Of a stretch of 64,000 nt of DNA, positions 33,798 through 46,199 are shown piece after piece. Position 1 is the first letter of the stretch. The number at the start of each line of letters is the position of its first letter. Origin of the DNA: Rutpela maculata (taxonomy: Eukaryota; Arthropoda; Insecta; Coleoptera; Cerambycidae); NCBI GenBank assembly GCA_936432065.2, contig OW386291.2, positions 27,071,821-27,135,820 of the forward strand, written 5' to 3'. Under the pieces are notes generated by a model. It did no database searches and was not told the DNA's origin. It was given only the letters and a program-made list of their open reading frames with translations. The position numbers and the translations under genes are program-made.

Positions 33798-35931
33798 TTA
33801 GTACAGTACCTAGAGGTAGAAAATATGCAAAACTTCGGAATAATGTCATATGAACGGATTTCGTTCATTTTTGGCAGTGTAATAGTAAATGCTTCACAGA
33901 AAAGTTTCTATATTGTGCGGGGGCTTGCTAATTTATAGGAGTTGGATGCCACCCCCTCTCAGGGGGAGGCACTTAAAAAAATATATATTTATTGGAGCTG
34001 AAGTAGAATCAAATTTTAAGAAGAAAAGGTTCTATGCAATTTTTCAAATTGATAGTTTTTAAGTTATAACGACATCAAAATTGCGATTTTAGCTTTAAAA
34101 AAAAGGTATTTCCAAGCGGCTTTCGTCAAGTATCTCGAAAAGTATTGCTTTATCGAAAAAATATTACAGACCAATTACAGAAAGTACAAACTGGGAATTA
34201 ATTATATTTTTTGTTTATTGATGTAGGATTAATAATTTCGGAGATATTTAAATTTACATTTGGCATCCAAGTGTTCATAAGATAATTATTTAGAGTGATA
34301 GTTAAATATCTCAGAAACTGTGACACCTACGTCAAGGATGCTAATAGGTAGAATAATAGGCTATTAATTAGGCTTTCAACTGTTTTTCTATTTGTTTCTG
34401 TAGCATAAAAAACAAAGAAGTTATGACCGAAGCAATGTGCGTCTACACATTTTTTTAATAACAACGTCGACATTTTGTTACTGTAATTAGCCAGTAATTG
34501 AAAAAAAGGAATTTCAAACACTGTTTCTCATTAATATCTAGCATGACGTAGATGCTCAAATTTTTTGGTTTGTATACAGCACTTGCTTTAGAAAAAAATA
34601 CAGTTTAAACTATAAAGGTATTTTCGATAAAACGTAATTTTTCTTTTCCTTTTCCAAATATCTCAATAAATATTAGTTTTATTGAAAAATGGGTAGAGAT
34701 CAAAAATAAAGCTCATAAACTGATAATGAATTTCGCTTGTTTATTTATTTACATAGATTTAATAGTTTCGGAGATATGAAAGTTTACAAATGGCGTCCGA
34801 ACGTTTATGAGACGAAAAATGCTGTTTAAATGTTAAATATCTCAGAAATTGTGACAGCTATGTCACGCATGCTAAGAAATGAAATTAAAGACAATTAATT
34901 GTGCTTTCAAATTATTTTTTACTCGTTTCTGTAGCATAAGAAATAAAGAAGTTATGACAGAAAAATATGCGTATTTATATTTTTTTATATAAAAAGGTCG
35001 CCATTTTGTTACTCTAATTAGCCAATAATTTAAAAAAATTATCTCAAATACAGTTTTTCGTTAACATGTAGCATTACCTAGATGCTCAAATTTTTTTGCT
35101 CATTTAAAGCCTTGCTTTAGAAAAAAATGCATTTTAAACTTTAAAGGTAATTTCGAAACACTTGGATACCAAACATAAACTTAAATATCTCCGAAATTAT
35201 TAATCCTACATCAATAAACAAAAACTATAATTAATTTCCAGTTTGTACTTTCTATAATTGGTCCGTAACATTTTTTCAATAAAGTAATGCTTTTCGAGAT
35301 ACTTGACGAAAACCGTTTGGAAATACCTTTTTTTAAGCTAAAATCGCAATTTTGAAGAACTTAAAAACTATCAATTTGTGTGAAAAATTGCATAGAAACT
35401 TTTCCTCTTAAAATTTGATTCTATTTCAGCTCCAATAAATATATATATTTTTTAAGTGTCACCCCCTGAGAGGGAGTGGCATCCACCCCCTACAAATTAG
35501 CAAGCCCACGCACAATATAGAAACTTTTCTGTGATGCATTTACTATTATACTGCCAAAAATGAACGGAATCCGTTCAATATGACATTATTCCGAAGTTAA
35601 AATCTCTAGTTACTGTACTATATAGTAAAGATTACAATTTATTGTGTTAACTGGAACCAACCCTTAATGTATGCGCCTTATTTTCCATGGTACTACTAAT
35701 TTTAGGAAACAAATTATAGAGACATTTTTGATAAGGAGAATTTTATAAGGAATAATTTTGTATATAGGTATTTTTATTAAAAAGTGTACCGTTCCCGAGA
35801 TAATCCAGAAAACCTGAAAATGGGGGTGGAAGCGACCTCCTAGGGTACGAAGCACACTATTTAGGGAACTTTTCAGTTTAGTAATTCTTATGCTATCCTT
35901 AATATTTCTACCAATTTTCAAAACTTTAGGA

Positions 35932-36322
35932 GGGGCGAGCGTAGAGGCGACTTCAATGTGAATATCAGTCGATATTCCGTTGAAGCAACGTCGAGCGCGG
36001 TTAGTACTTGGATGGGGTCCCATCTTGGGAAATACAGCGTTCTCGTCCTACCTTCTAGAGGCTTGTATATCAGTGTATACTCGGAAGTTACGTAATTTCA
36101 GACGAGGATTACGTAGTGGATATACCATCCTTCGGAGGGGATGTAAAGCAGGCCGTCCCTTGTCTATTAAATGTTAGGCAAGTAAAAGATCCCTACTCTT
36201 CTTAAGGGAAGAGGTTCGGCAAAATTTCCAGGTTGGAGGTAGCTCGTCTCCTGGCGTCGGTGATAGGCCCTGGTAGCGGAAATAGGCCGACGTTAAATAG
36301 TTAAAAAAAATAAAAAATTAAA
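35932..36322 (+). mobile_element. 5S rRNA-derived SINE (SINE3 type), copy 1
   Basis: Bases 35979-36025 match the internal promoter region of 5S rRNA: GAAGCAACGTCGAGCGCGG (box A and intermediate element) and AGTACTTGGATGGG (box C). A ~280-bp body and an A-rich tail follow. Nearly identical 12-bp duplications (AAAACTTT + AGGA / ATGA) flank it at 35920-35931 and 36323-36334. RNA polymerase III transcription is expected from the head. It sits in the right TIR of the 31.9-36.3 kb palindrome, whose other arm gives the empty site. Confidence 0.9.
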
Positions 36323-36349
36323 AAAACTTTATGAATTTTGTCCGATATA

Positions 36350-37531
36350 AATCGTTATATTACTGAACTATAATGAAAATTCATAATTTTGGAGTAGGTG
36401 TACTTGGTACTTCAGTATTTCGGTAATATATAACATGCATGTCAGAGGTATAATTCATTAAGACTAAAAGAAAAAATTATGACAAACAGTAATAAATTTC
36501 TCTCTTGAATATGACAACCTTAAAAAACCTCTCAACTACATAATAAATGTTACACCAATTAAGACGTAAACAGGAGACGCGAGTAATGCTTATTTATGAA
36601 AGATTGTCCAATAAATACATTGAATTCACAATCTGCCATTGTAAATCTTTATGTGAACACCTACACATTTAAATGAAGAAGGCGGTTAATTTATAACCTT
36701 TATAATACCTCATTACTCGATATTTTAATATATACAATGAAAAAATCAATTCAATGAATAATGAATATTAATCGCTCTATTACCTATAATTATTTTCAGA
36801 AAACGGAGACATATTTTCGTGGCTGCATTAATATATTGTTATTAATATGTCACTGCGGTATCTCAGTCGGATCTAGAATTTATGACAAAGCCGCAAAGCG
36901 GGGATCAATTTTTACCTGTCTCCATAATCCTTACTTACATCGGCGCCTAAAAGGGATACATTAATTTGTGTGATTATCTAAAATAGTTTTGTATTCTCAA
37001 GTGGGCATAACCGTTAAGGCTTCTTGGGTAAATTTTAAATTAAATAAACACTTTAACTTATACGTCTTTATTCTTTATCTCAGGTGCTAATAGCTCTAAT
37101 TGGTATTAAGTAATTGAAGCTTTAAACTTAATTAACATTGAAGGTTGGATAAATGAAAATACCATATGTTCAGTTATTTATGTATTTTTTCTTATCATTA
37201 ATTTTTAATTGTGAACAAATGTTTAGAGGTGGAAAGCTAATGATTTCTTGAGAATTGTTTATCGCTTCGATGGAAACTTCTGACAATTTAGGAGGTAAAA
37301 TATCATCGGAAAGTGCACTAAGCTGAGGATGAGTGAAATTTGTGATATTTTGCCTAATGAAATTAGCGAAAGTTCATGGAAAAGACGAACAATCCTATAG
37401 GAATTATCAGTTGCCGTAAGATAATTTAACAACCAAATAGATGCAACTGCTATTTGGATTTCTGGATCAGCTTCAACATACCTTCTACAGCTCATACAAT
37501 AGCTATTGAACCATTGTATGAGCTGTGGGAG
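36350..37531. other. AT-rich stretch with an unassigned frame (37259-37495, minus)
   Basis: The minus-strand 78-codon frame contains an AVASIWLLNYLTATDNSYRI stretch that looks protein-like, but no family can be named. Part of its DNA (CTGCTATTTGGATTTCTGG) recurs at 41734-41752, so it lies in repeated sequence. Confidence 0.3.
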
Positions 37532-37740
37532 CAGAGACCGAGACCGAAATTAATTTCGGTTAATTTCGGTTAGGGTTAAATAACGTATATCATTTTCAGT
37601 TTTCATAGCAGCGACAATTCTGTTCTCGGTTATGGTTTCGGTTTACTGATCCGCGGCAATTCGGGTTCTGTTAGAAAAAATTAGTAATTACGGTGCGGTT
37701 TTCGGGTTCGACTTCGGTTTCAGGCTTTTTACTTGCCTTT

Positions 37741-40061
37741 TAGGCGTGCAGATCACCCCCAATAAGTGCTCTAGAAACTGAGTAAACGATTTGTGCGAGG
37801 TAACCACTTCTAACTTGGTTTTTATTCAAGCTGACATCGAAGAGTACTTACAGTAAAAAATTAGCCAAAGTTAGTTGAGCGGAACATATAAATAATTGCA
37901 AAAAACTGTAATTTTTTTATATCACGAATTTTGCCGAATTTCATCTTCAACTCGCGATGTCTCGGAAAATAACGAATATTTTTAGATGAAATTTCAGCAC
38001 GCCATTGTTCAAGTTATTCGTTAAGATATTGAATTGGTCCGAACCCTTATTTATTTGACAGATGAAAATTGTGATTTTTCAAATAATTTCTTTTGTCAAG
38101 CCTAATTTTTTTTTCAAACACAAAAATTGTGTGACGAATTTTTAATACGATGATTTTTGACAAACTTATATTAAAGTACAATATTTAAAGAAGTTTTGTG
38201 TTAAGTTTCACGTATTCATATTGTATATATAAGTAGCGTCTCCGCGCGCAGCAGACATGTTGTTTACGCGCAACATGTTTCATTGTGGTGGTTGCCGTAG
38301 TTCAGGCGTTTACTATCATATTAATGCAATGTTTTGTTACATATTCCCTTTTTATAGGTTACTGTAAAGTGGAAATAAGTAATAATAAATTAATTGTTGA
38401 TAAATTAAAAAATACATAATGCATTGGGTTGTTTTTAATATTTTTAATCTGAATCAACATCTATGGGCTGCAACGAGCAATTTAATGTAGAGTTACACAT
38501 GAGACAGCATTTTATACCAGCAGCGTAGCACGAACAAAATTCTTTATCACAAGATGTTTTTTTTAAATCTGCAATTACAAATATACTTTTGAAGCAGCTC
38601 CAAACTTGTTGGTCCTTCAAAATATATTGCCAAAATCAGTCAGATTGAGTGCTTCAAAAATGGGTATGTGAGCATTATTCCATACGTGTACTTGCCAAAA
38701 ACAGCGTTTCATGTGTTGAAGAAGAGCTGGGTACGATGGAGGTAATTTTTCAACGGATGAGTTTTTTTTTCGAGCTAAGATTACTCTCACGTCGTTAATG
38801 TTGTCTTGTTTACTTTTGAAGTCATAAATTCCAATCACAAATTTTGTCCAAGCATTAACAATTTCAGATATTAATTTATTCTCAATTTGAGACATCTGGA
38901 CTAAATGTTCTGTGCTCATTTTTTATGCTACGTTGAGAGCTTTTTTCTTACCAATTCCATAGAAAGCGGAAGTCGTATCGCATCCTGTTAATGCATGAAT
39001 TATTGGTAATGCTAAACCAATACTACTTCCTAGTTCTTGGCATATACTATGTATTGGTATACAGCGCAAATCCGTTTTGATGCTATTTTTTCCAGTTTCA
39101 AACCCTACTTGATCTTTGTATTTATTTTAAAATAATGTGCGATTAAAAGAATAAACACATCTGTATCTGTGGCCATCATATCTATTATTCTATCACGTAG
39201 TTCTGTCCAGCAAGGTTCTTTAATCACAGATGTTACAATATTTTTTTCGATCGCATCTAACAAATCAGATTTTGACGATATTCGCCTCTTTAAATAGAAC
39301 AGATGATATTTCGTTCAGTGGGACACTAAAAACTTTTTCAAGGCTTACATCAGCTCTTTGCTTGGATAGAATCAGAGCTCTTTGGTTCACTTTTTCTTGA
39401 GAAACATATTCTTCACTTGTGCTATTATCTGCTCTTTTTACAGAACTTTTTTTTTATCATATCTGTAAAAGTTTTCAATTTCGAGCGTTTTAATGTATCA
39501 TAAAAATTTGCGGGTTTATTAGTTTTTTCTAATCGTTTGCAAACAAAATCTTCAAAGTGCGATAACTTTTTGTATATACAATATGAATTCGTGAAACTTT
39601 ACAGAAACCTTCTTTAAATATTGTACTTTAATATAAGTTTGTCAAAAATTATCGTGTTAAAAATTCGTCACAAAACTTTTGTGTTTGAAAAAAAAAATTA
39701 GGCTTGACAAAAGAAATTTTTTGAAAAATCATTATATTCGTCTGTGAAATAAATAAGGGTTCTGACCATTTCAATATCTTAAAGAATAACTTGAACAATG
39801 TCGTGCTGAAATTTCATCTAAAAATATTCATTATTTGTCGAGATATCGCGAATTGAAGATGAAATTCGACAAAATTCGTGATATAAAAAAATTATAGTTT
39901 TTTGCAATTATTTATATGTTCCGATCAACTAACTAACTAACTTTGGCTAATTCTTTTACTGTAAGTACTCTTCGATATCAACTTGAAGAAAAACCAGGTT
40001 AGATGTGGTTACCTCAACCTAACCGGTTAGTTGGTTAAAACGGGGGTGATCTGCACGCCTA
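37741..40061 (-). mobile_element. Academ-like transposon with ~480-bp TIRs
   Basis: TAGGCGTGCAGATCACCCC at 37741 and its complement ending at 40061 start long inverted repeats (to about 38225 and from about 39585). TTT lies outside both ends. Between the arms is a decayed transposase on the minus strand. Length 2.3 kb, so much of the original gene is missing. Confidence 0.75.
38445..39470 (-). pseudogene. Academ-like transposase C-terminal half, degenerate
   Basis: Reading downward: MATDTDVFILLIAHYF near 39180 (third acidic motif of the PIN/XPG-like region); PIIHALTGCDTTSAFYGIGK near 38995; a 100-codon frame 38617-38919 with LARKKN and LPPSYPALLQHMKRCFWQ; then SCDKEFCSCYAAGIKCCLMC and a TAA at 38445-38447, a weak version of the Cys-rich tail. 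Several frame changes separate the blocks. The motif order is the same as in the copies at 32.3 and 48.3 kb, but the sequence differs clearly, so this is a different subfamily. Confidence 0.7.
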
Positions 40062-40423
40062 TTTTACCTTATATAATCTTTATAATAGACGAATCGACTT
40101 GTATCGACTTGTATGGAATCAAACTGTATGGTTTTCACCATACAGTTTGGTATTTCTACATCATGGTTTAAAGATTTGAATGTTTGATTTCAACCATATT
40201 TTTTGAACTTTAAAGTCGTAAGTACGGTGTGGATTTCGTTTTCTGTTTCGGTCCCTGTGTAGAAGGCTGCTATTGAACAGCGGTAACAAATGGTTGTGGC
40301 TTTTGGTTGCACTCTATATACTTTTACATTCTATAAATACGGCTAAAAAAATGCAGTTTGGCAACTAAACTTTATTTTCCATATTTGTGGCTGCGAATTG
40401 GCTTTTACAGATGTAGATGACAA

Positions 40424-41658
40424 CAGGGCTCCCAGTGGCTATTGCCTCTCAAATTAAGGACTTAGGGACCTGGATCAAAAAGAAAAAAGGATCAAATAGG
40501 GACCAAATAAGGACGAAAGATGTATGATTTGTATAATTTTCCATGTTTTATCTAAAAAAAACTGCAATACATACATACATTAATGCTTTACGTAATAAAC
40601 AAAAAATTAAGTAGATTTCTCATTAACATAAAAGAAAATTTGCTTTACGTGTAATACGACTTTGACTGGTCTCTTGATTGGAAATGAAATATTTAATAAA
40701 ATGTTTAAAAAAATGTGCATCAAACATTTACTGACATGTCTTGGCCCAGAAATCATTTCTGACTTTCTGTTTTCCACTGACGACTGCCTAATTGCGTCCT
40801 CTTCTTATTGGCTTCTCTTCTAACTGATTCGGCTCCTTCAACCATAGCTTGAACCAGTGCTACCTCCTTGTGTCTTCGATGTTGCCTTTTTCAAACGTTC
40901 GGTAGCCTCCATAGTATGCCGTCTACTGTCTGCTGTCTCCCTCTTTTTTTCTTAGCGCCTGCAATCTCACCTCACCTTTGGAAAGGAATTTTCTATCACT
41001 TCCAATTTTTTGTCGTGCTATTTCCTCAGCTTTATGCTTTTCCTTTTCCTCTTTTTTCTTGTGGGCATCATCTTCCTTCCTTTTTTTCTCGGCCTCTAAG
41101 TACATTCCATAAGAGCTGTAGGCGCCACAGGTCAAAGTCAAGGGTTGTTATTGGAACCAGAGATGGTTTATTGTTGAACAATTTAAGGTCCGATTTAACT
41201 GCGTGAGTGTCTGTCCAGAGCTAGAGAACACACGCTCAACAAAACCGTTGCCATGAGAAAGGGCGAGAGTAGCGATTACAATCTGGTGTAACCTAAGATA
41301 CTTTAAATCACATGAAAGAGTTCTCCTGTCCTAAAACTGGGCCCAATACTCGTCAACTCTATCCTTTGTTTCAGTATTAATTTCAGTCTGCAGAAGACCC
41401 CACTCATCCACTAGCGTATCTAGGGGCACACTTATGGGAAGGACTCGAGCAACATCATAGATGTGGGTTTTGCTAGGGTGCGCATTTTAAAATTCTCATT
41501 ACGGTTTTTTAACAAACGATCCGTGTTCAAACGTAATTATTGATGCAGTTCTTTGAAAATAGGGACTTTAGAGACCACACTTTGAAATTATGAACTTTTT
41601 AAGGACTTTGCTGAAAGTAAGGACCAAGTCCATAAAAAGGGACCAACTGGGAGCCCCG
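40424..41658 (-). mobile_element. hAT transposon remnant with AGATGACAA flanking repeats
   Basis: Ends CAGGGCTCCCAG and CTGGGAGCCCCG. AGATGACAA occurs directly outside both (40415-40423 and 41659-41667), an 8-9 bp duplication as in hAT. Contains the 3' part of a transposase on the minus strand. Confidence 0.85.
40900..41475 (-). pseudogene. hAT transposase C-terminal region
   Basis: The minus-strand frame from about 41475 reads VLPISVPLDTLVDEWGLLQT, then a stop, then IATLALSHGNGFVERVFSSS, matching the hAT C-terminal dimerisation block (LSHxNxxVERxFS). A Lys/Glu-rich coiled-coil-like tail (EAEKKRKEDDAHKKKEEKEK) follows from a frame at 40923-41141. The N-terminal BED finger and catalytic region are missing and one stop interrupts it, so it is inactive. 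Confidence 0.8.
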
Positions 41659-41734
41659 AGATGACAACCATAATGAAGTCACGACTAGTTTGCTGTCAAC
41701 TAGTATGTAAATTAGTAAAACTGCTATTTGGATT

Positions 41735-42476
41735 TCTGGCTGCTATTAGACAGCTGTAGCAAATATTTGTGGCTTTTGGTTGCACTCTATATATTCTTAC
41801 ACTCTATAAACTTTACGGCTAAAAAATGCAAGTTAGCAGCTATACTCCAGTCACATTAGGATCCGTCTGCTAAAAATATCCAAGTGAGCTGAAATTTTGC
41901 ATACATCTTTATTATGAGATTACAAATGATGTCTCAAAAGTCCCCATCGATATCGCGCTTGCGTCTTCAGTTATTCAAGGTCAAATGTCAAGGAATCGTT
42001 TTCCAAAATCGTCTCTACTGTACAATTTTCCTGCTTAAAAACGTCCGCAAATTGATGCAACTCGGTGGCGCCTCTCGAACATTTTAAATACTTTTATTTT
42101 TCCAGTGTGTTATTTACTGAATGGTTAGTTGTACGTAAAAGACTTATATAACCTTTTCTGTAGAGAATTTCCTAATCTGCATTTCTTGTAACGGCCAAAA
42201 AAGTCATGTGACCCATAGGAAGGCGAAATATTTGGGAAAAACTGATTTCAGTGACATTTGACCTTGAATAACTGAAGACGCAAGCGCGATATCGATGGGG
42301 ACTTTTGAGACGTTATTTGTAATGTCAAAATAAAGGTGTATGCAAAATTTCAGCTCACTTGGATTTTTTTTAGCAGATGATGTTTTTCCCCGCCTAATGT
42401 GACTGGAGTACTGCTATATTTTCCATATTTATCACGACTAGTTTGCTGTCAACTGGTATGTAAATTAGTAAACAAA
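41735..42476 (+). repeat. Second copy of a duplicated host segment, split by a MITE
   Basis: Bases 41735-41844 plus 42411-42476 repeat 40267-40423 plus 41659-41733 (and a little of 37445-37465). Shared blocks are GTGGCTTTTGGTTGCACTCT and CACGACTAGTTTGCTGTCAA. The two copies were adjacent before each was hit by a different element. Confidence 0.75.
41845..42408. mobile_element. MITE with perfect 16-bp TIR and TA duplication
   Basis: CTCCAGTCACATTAGG and its exact complement bound 564 bp and TA lies outside both ends. Longer arms share TCCAAGTGAGCTGAAATTTT and TCCCCATCGATATCGCGC blocks. TA duplication points to the Tc1/mariner superfamily. No coding content. Confidence 0.85.
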
Positions 42477-43704
42477 ACAATTTAGCTTTAAATATTTCTT
42501 CATGCTATTGGTTTAATAGTTTTGTAGACAGAAAATTCCTGAAACGAATCGTATATTATAGAAGTATGTGACGAAAAAGTGATAACGGCACGTAATTTTT
42601 TTATTCACAATTTCTCGCTAAAATCACTTTAATGATTTTTAAGAGCAGGTCCAATAAAATATACTTTTATTTTAGTATACAAAGACTTATTAAAAGTAAG
42701 TCGTAAATATGGTGGTGCTTTCCACCACGGTATCGCGATATCATACCGTGCGTGTAATTGCGAAATGGGCATGTACATCCACATAGCGCGAGAGATGTGA
42801 CAACCCAGCAATAGTAAAACCCGCCTGCCGGTCGGCACTCGACTACCTCGACTACTGAAGTATCGAAGTATTCCAGCTCTGTTATTTCATTTTAGTCAAT
42901 TGGCACACGCGATGTTGTAATTCTTACTTCCCATGTCTAACGTTCCGTTACACGCACGGTATACACCTTGATAAATAAAGGATTTTGAATATAAATACCG
43001 AAGTTTGCATAATTAATAGCTTTAGTTGAGTGTTTGGGTTTTGGTTGGAATTTATGGAGTAGAAAAATCCTTTCGTTTTGGTGTTATATTTCAGAAACCA
43101 ATCGTTTGCTCAACGTAATTTTTTTTCTGTAATTATTGTCTCACTATAACCAATTAATTTCCTGTCAATTTGATTTCAAATTCGAGGGTCTGAAAACGGG
43201 CCAAAAATTCGCTAGTCTTTCGGTCGTTCTTTAGACCCATTTTTGGCCATATTGAATTTGAGCACTCAAATTTGTAAATTTTCATGCCAATAATATTAAA
43301 ATGGCTGCATAGAATTGTTTGCCATGTTGTTTTTGAAAAAAGGGACATCCAAATTAACAATTTACAGACATTTTGTAGATGAAAATTGTTCTTTCCTCGG
43401 CAATGAGTTTAAATTATTCGCGTCAGCTGGTATACTCTTTTTATTATAAAGCCGGGTTTACACATAGAGTCTAGAATAGTGCGTATGTGTATATAATAAC
43501 TAAAATTTACGTATGAAAAATAATGGTGGACATTTAGAACATGTTTAATATATTATTATGTAGTTATATTATTAAATGTTTTATTCTTTATTTACCGCCA
43601 TTTAAAACGTATTATTAATGCTATTATTTTTTTTTAGTCAATACGCGGAAGTATTACATATTTATAAAATACCCCTTGAATTTTCAATCGAATGGTAAAA
43701 TAAT
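42477..43704. other. AT-rich stretch, no gene seen
   Basis: Short minus-strand frames at 42629 and 43154 have no recognisable domain. Confidence 0.4.
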
Positions 43705-43781
43705 GTATTACTTTTTAAAAAAACTAATTTGTAGCTAAATCTTTTAGTCCAATAAAAATATCATTTTTTAAAAAAATTTCT

Positions 43782-44451
43782 CCCGGCAAGCTGATTTTTT
43801 CAGGGTCGATGGAGGGGTGTCTCCCGAGTATCCGACCAAAAAGTCACAGTGCACGTGCACACCCCTTGTAGGGGTGGTTTCTTATTTTTCGTTTTTTTTT
43901 GAAATTTTCTTTTTCCAGCTTGTACATAGTAATATTCTGTACAACTTTGCCTAATAAAATGTTTTTGTAGCTTTGATTTTTGACGGTCCAGCGCTCATTG
44001 TATGGGAAAATATTCACCATATTTATTTATTATGGTTCAGGAAATATACAAACAAAAGGCTGAATAGCTGGTTTTTGCAGGGATGATTAAGAACTGTCTC
44101 CTGAATCTCCAACCAATTTTTTTTTCTGTTGGAGACTCAGGAGACAGTTCTCAATCAACCCTGCAAAAACCAGCTATTCAGCCTTTTGTTTGTATGTTTC
44201 CTGGACCATAGTAAATAAATATGGTGAATGTTTTCCCATATAACGGCGCTGGACCGTCAAAAATCAAAGTGACAAAAAAATTTTCTTAGGCAAAGTTGTA
44301 GAGAATATTACTATGTACAAGCTAGAAAATTTAAAAAAAAACAAAAGATAAGAAACCACCCCTATTGCAACACCCCACAAGGGGTGTGGACTGTGACTTT
44401 TTGGTCGGATACTCGGGAGACACCCCTCCCTGAAAAAATCAGCTTGCCGGG
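43782..44451. mobile_element. Almost perfect 670-bp fold-back element
   Basis: Starts CCCGGCAAGCTGATTTTTTC and ends with its complement at 44451. Arms are about 330 bp around a 10-15 base loop near 44120. Shared blocks include AAGGCTGAATAGCTGGTTTT and GACGGTCCAGCGC. No coding content; no clear target duplication. Confidence 0.9.
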
Positions 44452-44478
44452 AATTATTTGTGAGCATCCCCTATTGGT

Positions 44479-45246
44479 GCGGAAGCTAAGTGGCTTTTTT
44501 CGGAAATTAGTGAAATTATATCATCGTTACAAAGCCAATTTTGTTTGTGTGTACATATTTTATATTTAGAATGAATAAAATAAGATCGCCAGAAAGTGTG
44601 GGCCATTAGGGGCGCAACCAGAAAGGTCAAAGAGGTAAAAAAAACGGAGTTATATAACACCATCGTTACAAACTTTATTAAGGTTGAGCATGTTTATTTT
44701 AATGTTTTGAACACAAAAAAAAAATTCTTAGAAAGAAACTCCCGTCAGTAAGGCTACCCAGAAAGAAAATGTTTAGGATTTTTGAAGAAAATTGGATTTT
44801 TTTTCGCATATTTCATCTCGGAACTCTAAACTCATCGTTACAAGTTCTGGCTCCTTTTTAGAACGTAAATATAAGCTCCTTAAACAATAGAATAACCTCC
44901 CCGTAAAGTTCTTAGTGTCAACAAAAGTACCATAGGCTCTTAAATATACAGGAATTTAACACTTTCGGCTAACTTGACTCCGTACCGTGCCTCAGATGTA
45001 TTGTATCATTATTACCTTTCTGGCTGCGCCTCCTGACGACCCACACTTTCTGGCGATCTTATTTTATTCATTCCAAACATAAAATGTGTACACACACAAA
45101 AAATGAGCCTTGTAACGATGACATGATTTCACTAACTTTTAAACAGTGTTCGCCACAGAAGTCGATTTTATGAATCGTTATTATCCATTAAACCATAAAA
45201 AAGTTCATAAAACGATGAGCTGCCGAAAAATCCACCTAGCTCCCGC
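44479..45246. mobile_element. Second fold-back element, partial arms
   Basis: The left block 44479-44620 and right block 45020-45246 are inverted copies, sharing TAAAATAAGATCGCCAGAAA and CATCGTTACAA. The right arm has an extra ~70 bp. The interior 44640-45010 is noncoding. Confidence 0.75.
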
Positions 45247-45296
45247 TCTATATGTATTACTTTAAAAAAAAAACTAATTTGTAGCTAAACCTTTTT

Positions 45297-46199
45297 TATT
45301 TGATATTTAATTGTTTCCCTGATTTAAAAAGTGAAAATTTTGGAGAACTTGCTGTATCTCGTATGCAGGGTCTTTTTTCTCAATAATTATGGGTAACAAA
45401 GGTGGTGTGCTTTATAACATGACTTAATGCTATAACATGACCACCCCATATATTATTACATGCAAAAAACAATTTGATGCTTTCAAATTATACTAAGTTG
45501 CCTTTTCATTACAAAGAATTTTTTTTCTCATCGGTTGAGAATTATTTCCTCTCAATTGCATCTCGAATAGTGCCTGCGACTAACAGCACTTAAATAGAAA
45601 GTAAAACTGTCAACGTAAATATTTCTATGTAAGTATTCTTTATCCAAACAAAATAATTTAAGTAATTTATTTTTATTCACGTAACCCACCAATTAACACT
45701 CCTGTATTGATGTCACTATATGTCAACAAGGAAATATTTTCCCAGCATTTTTTAAATAAAAACATCTTCGCTTTTATCTTCCAACAAAATTGGACTCCAG
45801 TCAGTCGGTTTTCCCACTGAAGCGTGTTAATTGCTTAGTTTAAGTCTGTTTGTGGATTTGATTGTGGTAACATTTCAATGTAAATACGATAATTGCTTTC
45901 GTCAATATTCGGTCTCTAAAATATTTAACGTTACGCTGTAAATTTAGAATCAATGGGCTATTAATAGTTGATATAATGAATATTGGATTTACGGTCTAGG
46001 ATAAATATTATGAAATCTTTTGATTTTATCAAATGTAAACACATGGCCGTTTTAGAAGATTCCCAATCCTCACGTGTCTGCTACGAATCTACTAAAAAAA
46101 TATCTAAAATAATAAAGATAAAAATTCTGGAAAATTAGAAGTGGTTTTATTAAAATAAACTTGAATAATTGACAAAAACTTCTCCCTAAAACTGTTACT
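45297..46199. other. AT-rich stretch, no gene seen
   Basis: No supported feature. Confidence 0.4.

Larger units (their letters stand above)
31929..36349. mobile_element. Large palindromic element containing two later insertions
   Basis: The ends TATATCGGACAAAA (31929) and GTCCGATATA (36349) and the inner arms are inverted copies. Landmarks are GATTATCTCGGGAACGGT near 32072 against 35790, TTTTTGGCAGT near 33870 against 35560, and TTATTGGAGCTGAA near 33990 against 35425. The left arm is split by an Academ-like copy (32241-33797), the right arm by a SINE (35932-36322). The loop region 34200-35160 holds two direct ~520-bp repeats. No coding region of its own is seen. Confidence 0.85.
37532..40257. 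mobile_element. hAT-type element hosting an Academ-like insertion
   Basis: Starts CAGAGACCGAGACC and ends CGGTCCCTG. The flanking 8-mers are TGTGGGAG and TGTAGAAG, which differ at two positions, compatible with an old hAT duplication. The interior outside the nested element is short, noncoding and TTCGGTT-rich. Confidence 0.6.
43705..45296. repeat. Composite block flanked by ~40-bp direct repeats
   Basis: GTATTACTTT...ACTAATTTGTAGCTAAA occurs at 43705-43745 and again at 45254-45296. Everything between is two fold-back elements, described separately. The direct repeats could be a retro-type target duplication or part of a lost repeat. Confidence 0.65.

Noticed and set aside
40868..41206. 112-codon plus-strand frame
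   Set aside because: Complement of the hAT transposase C-terminal region, which has recognisable family motifs on the minus strand.
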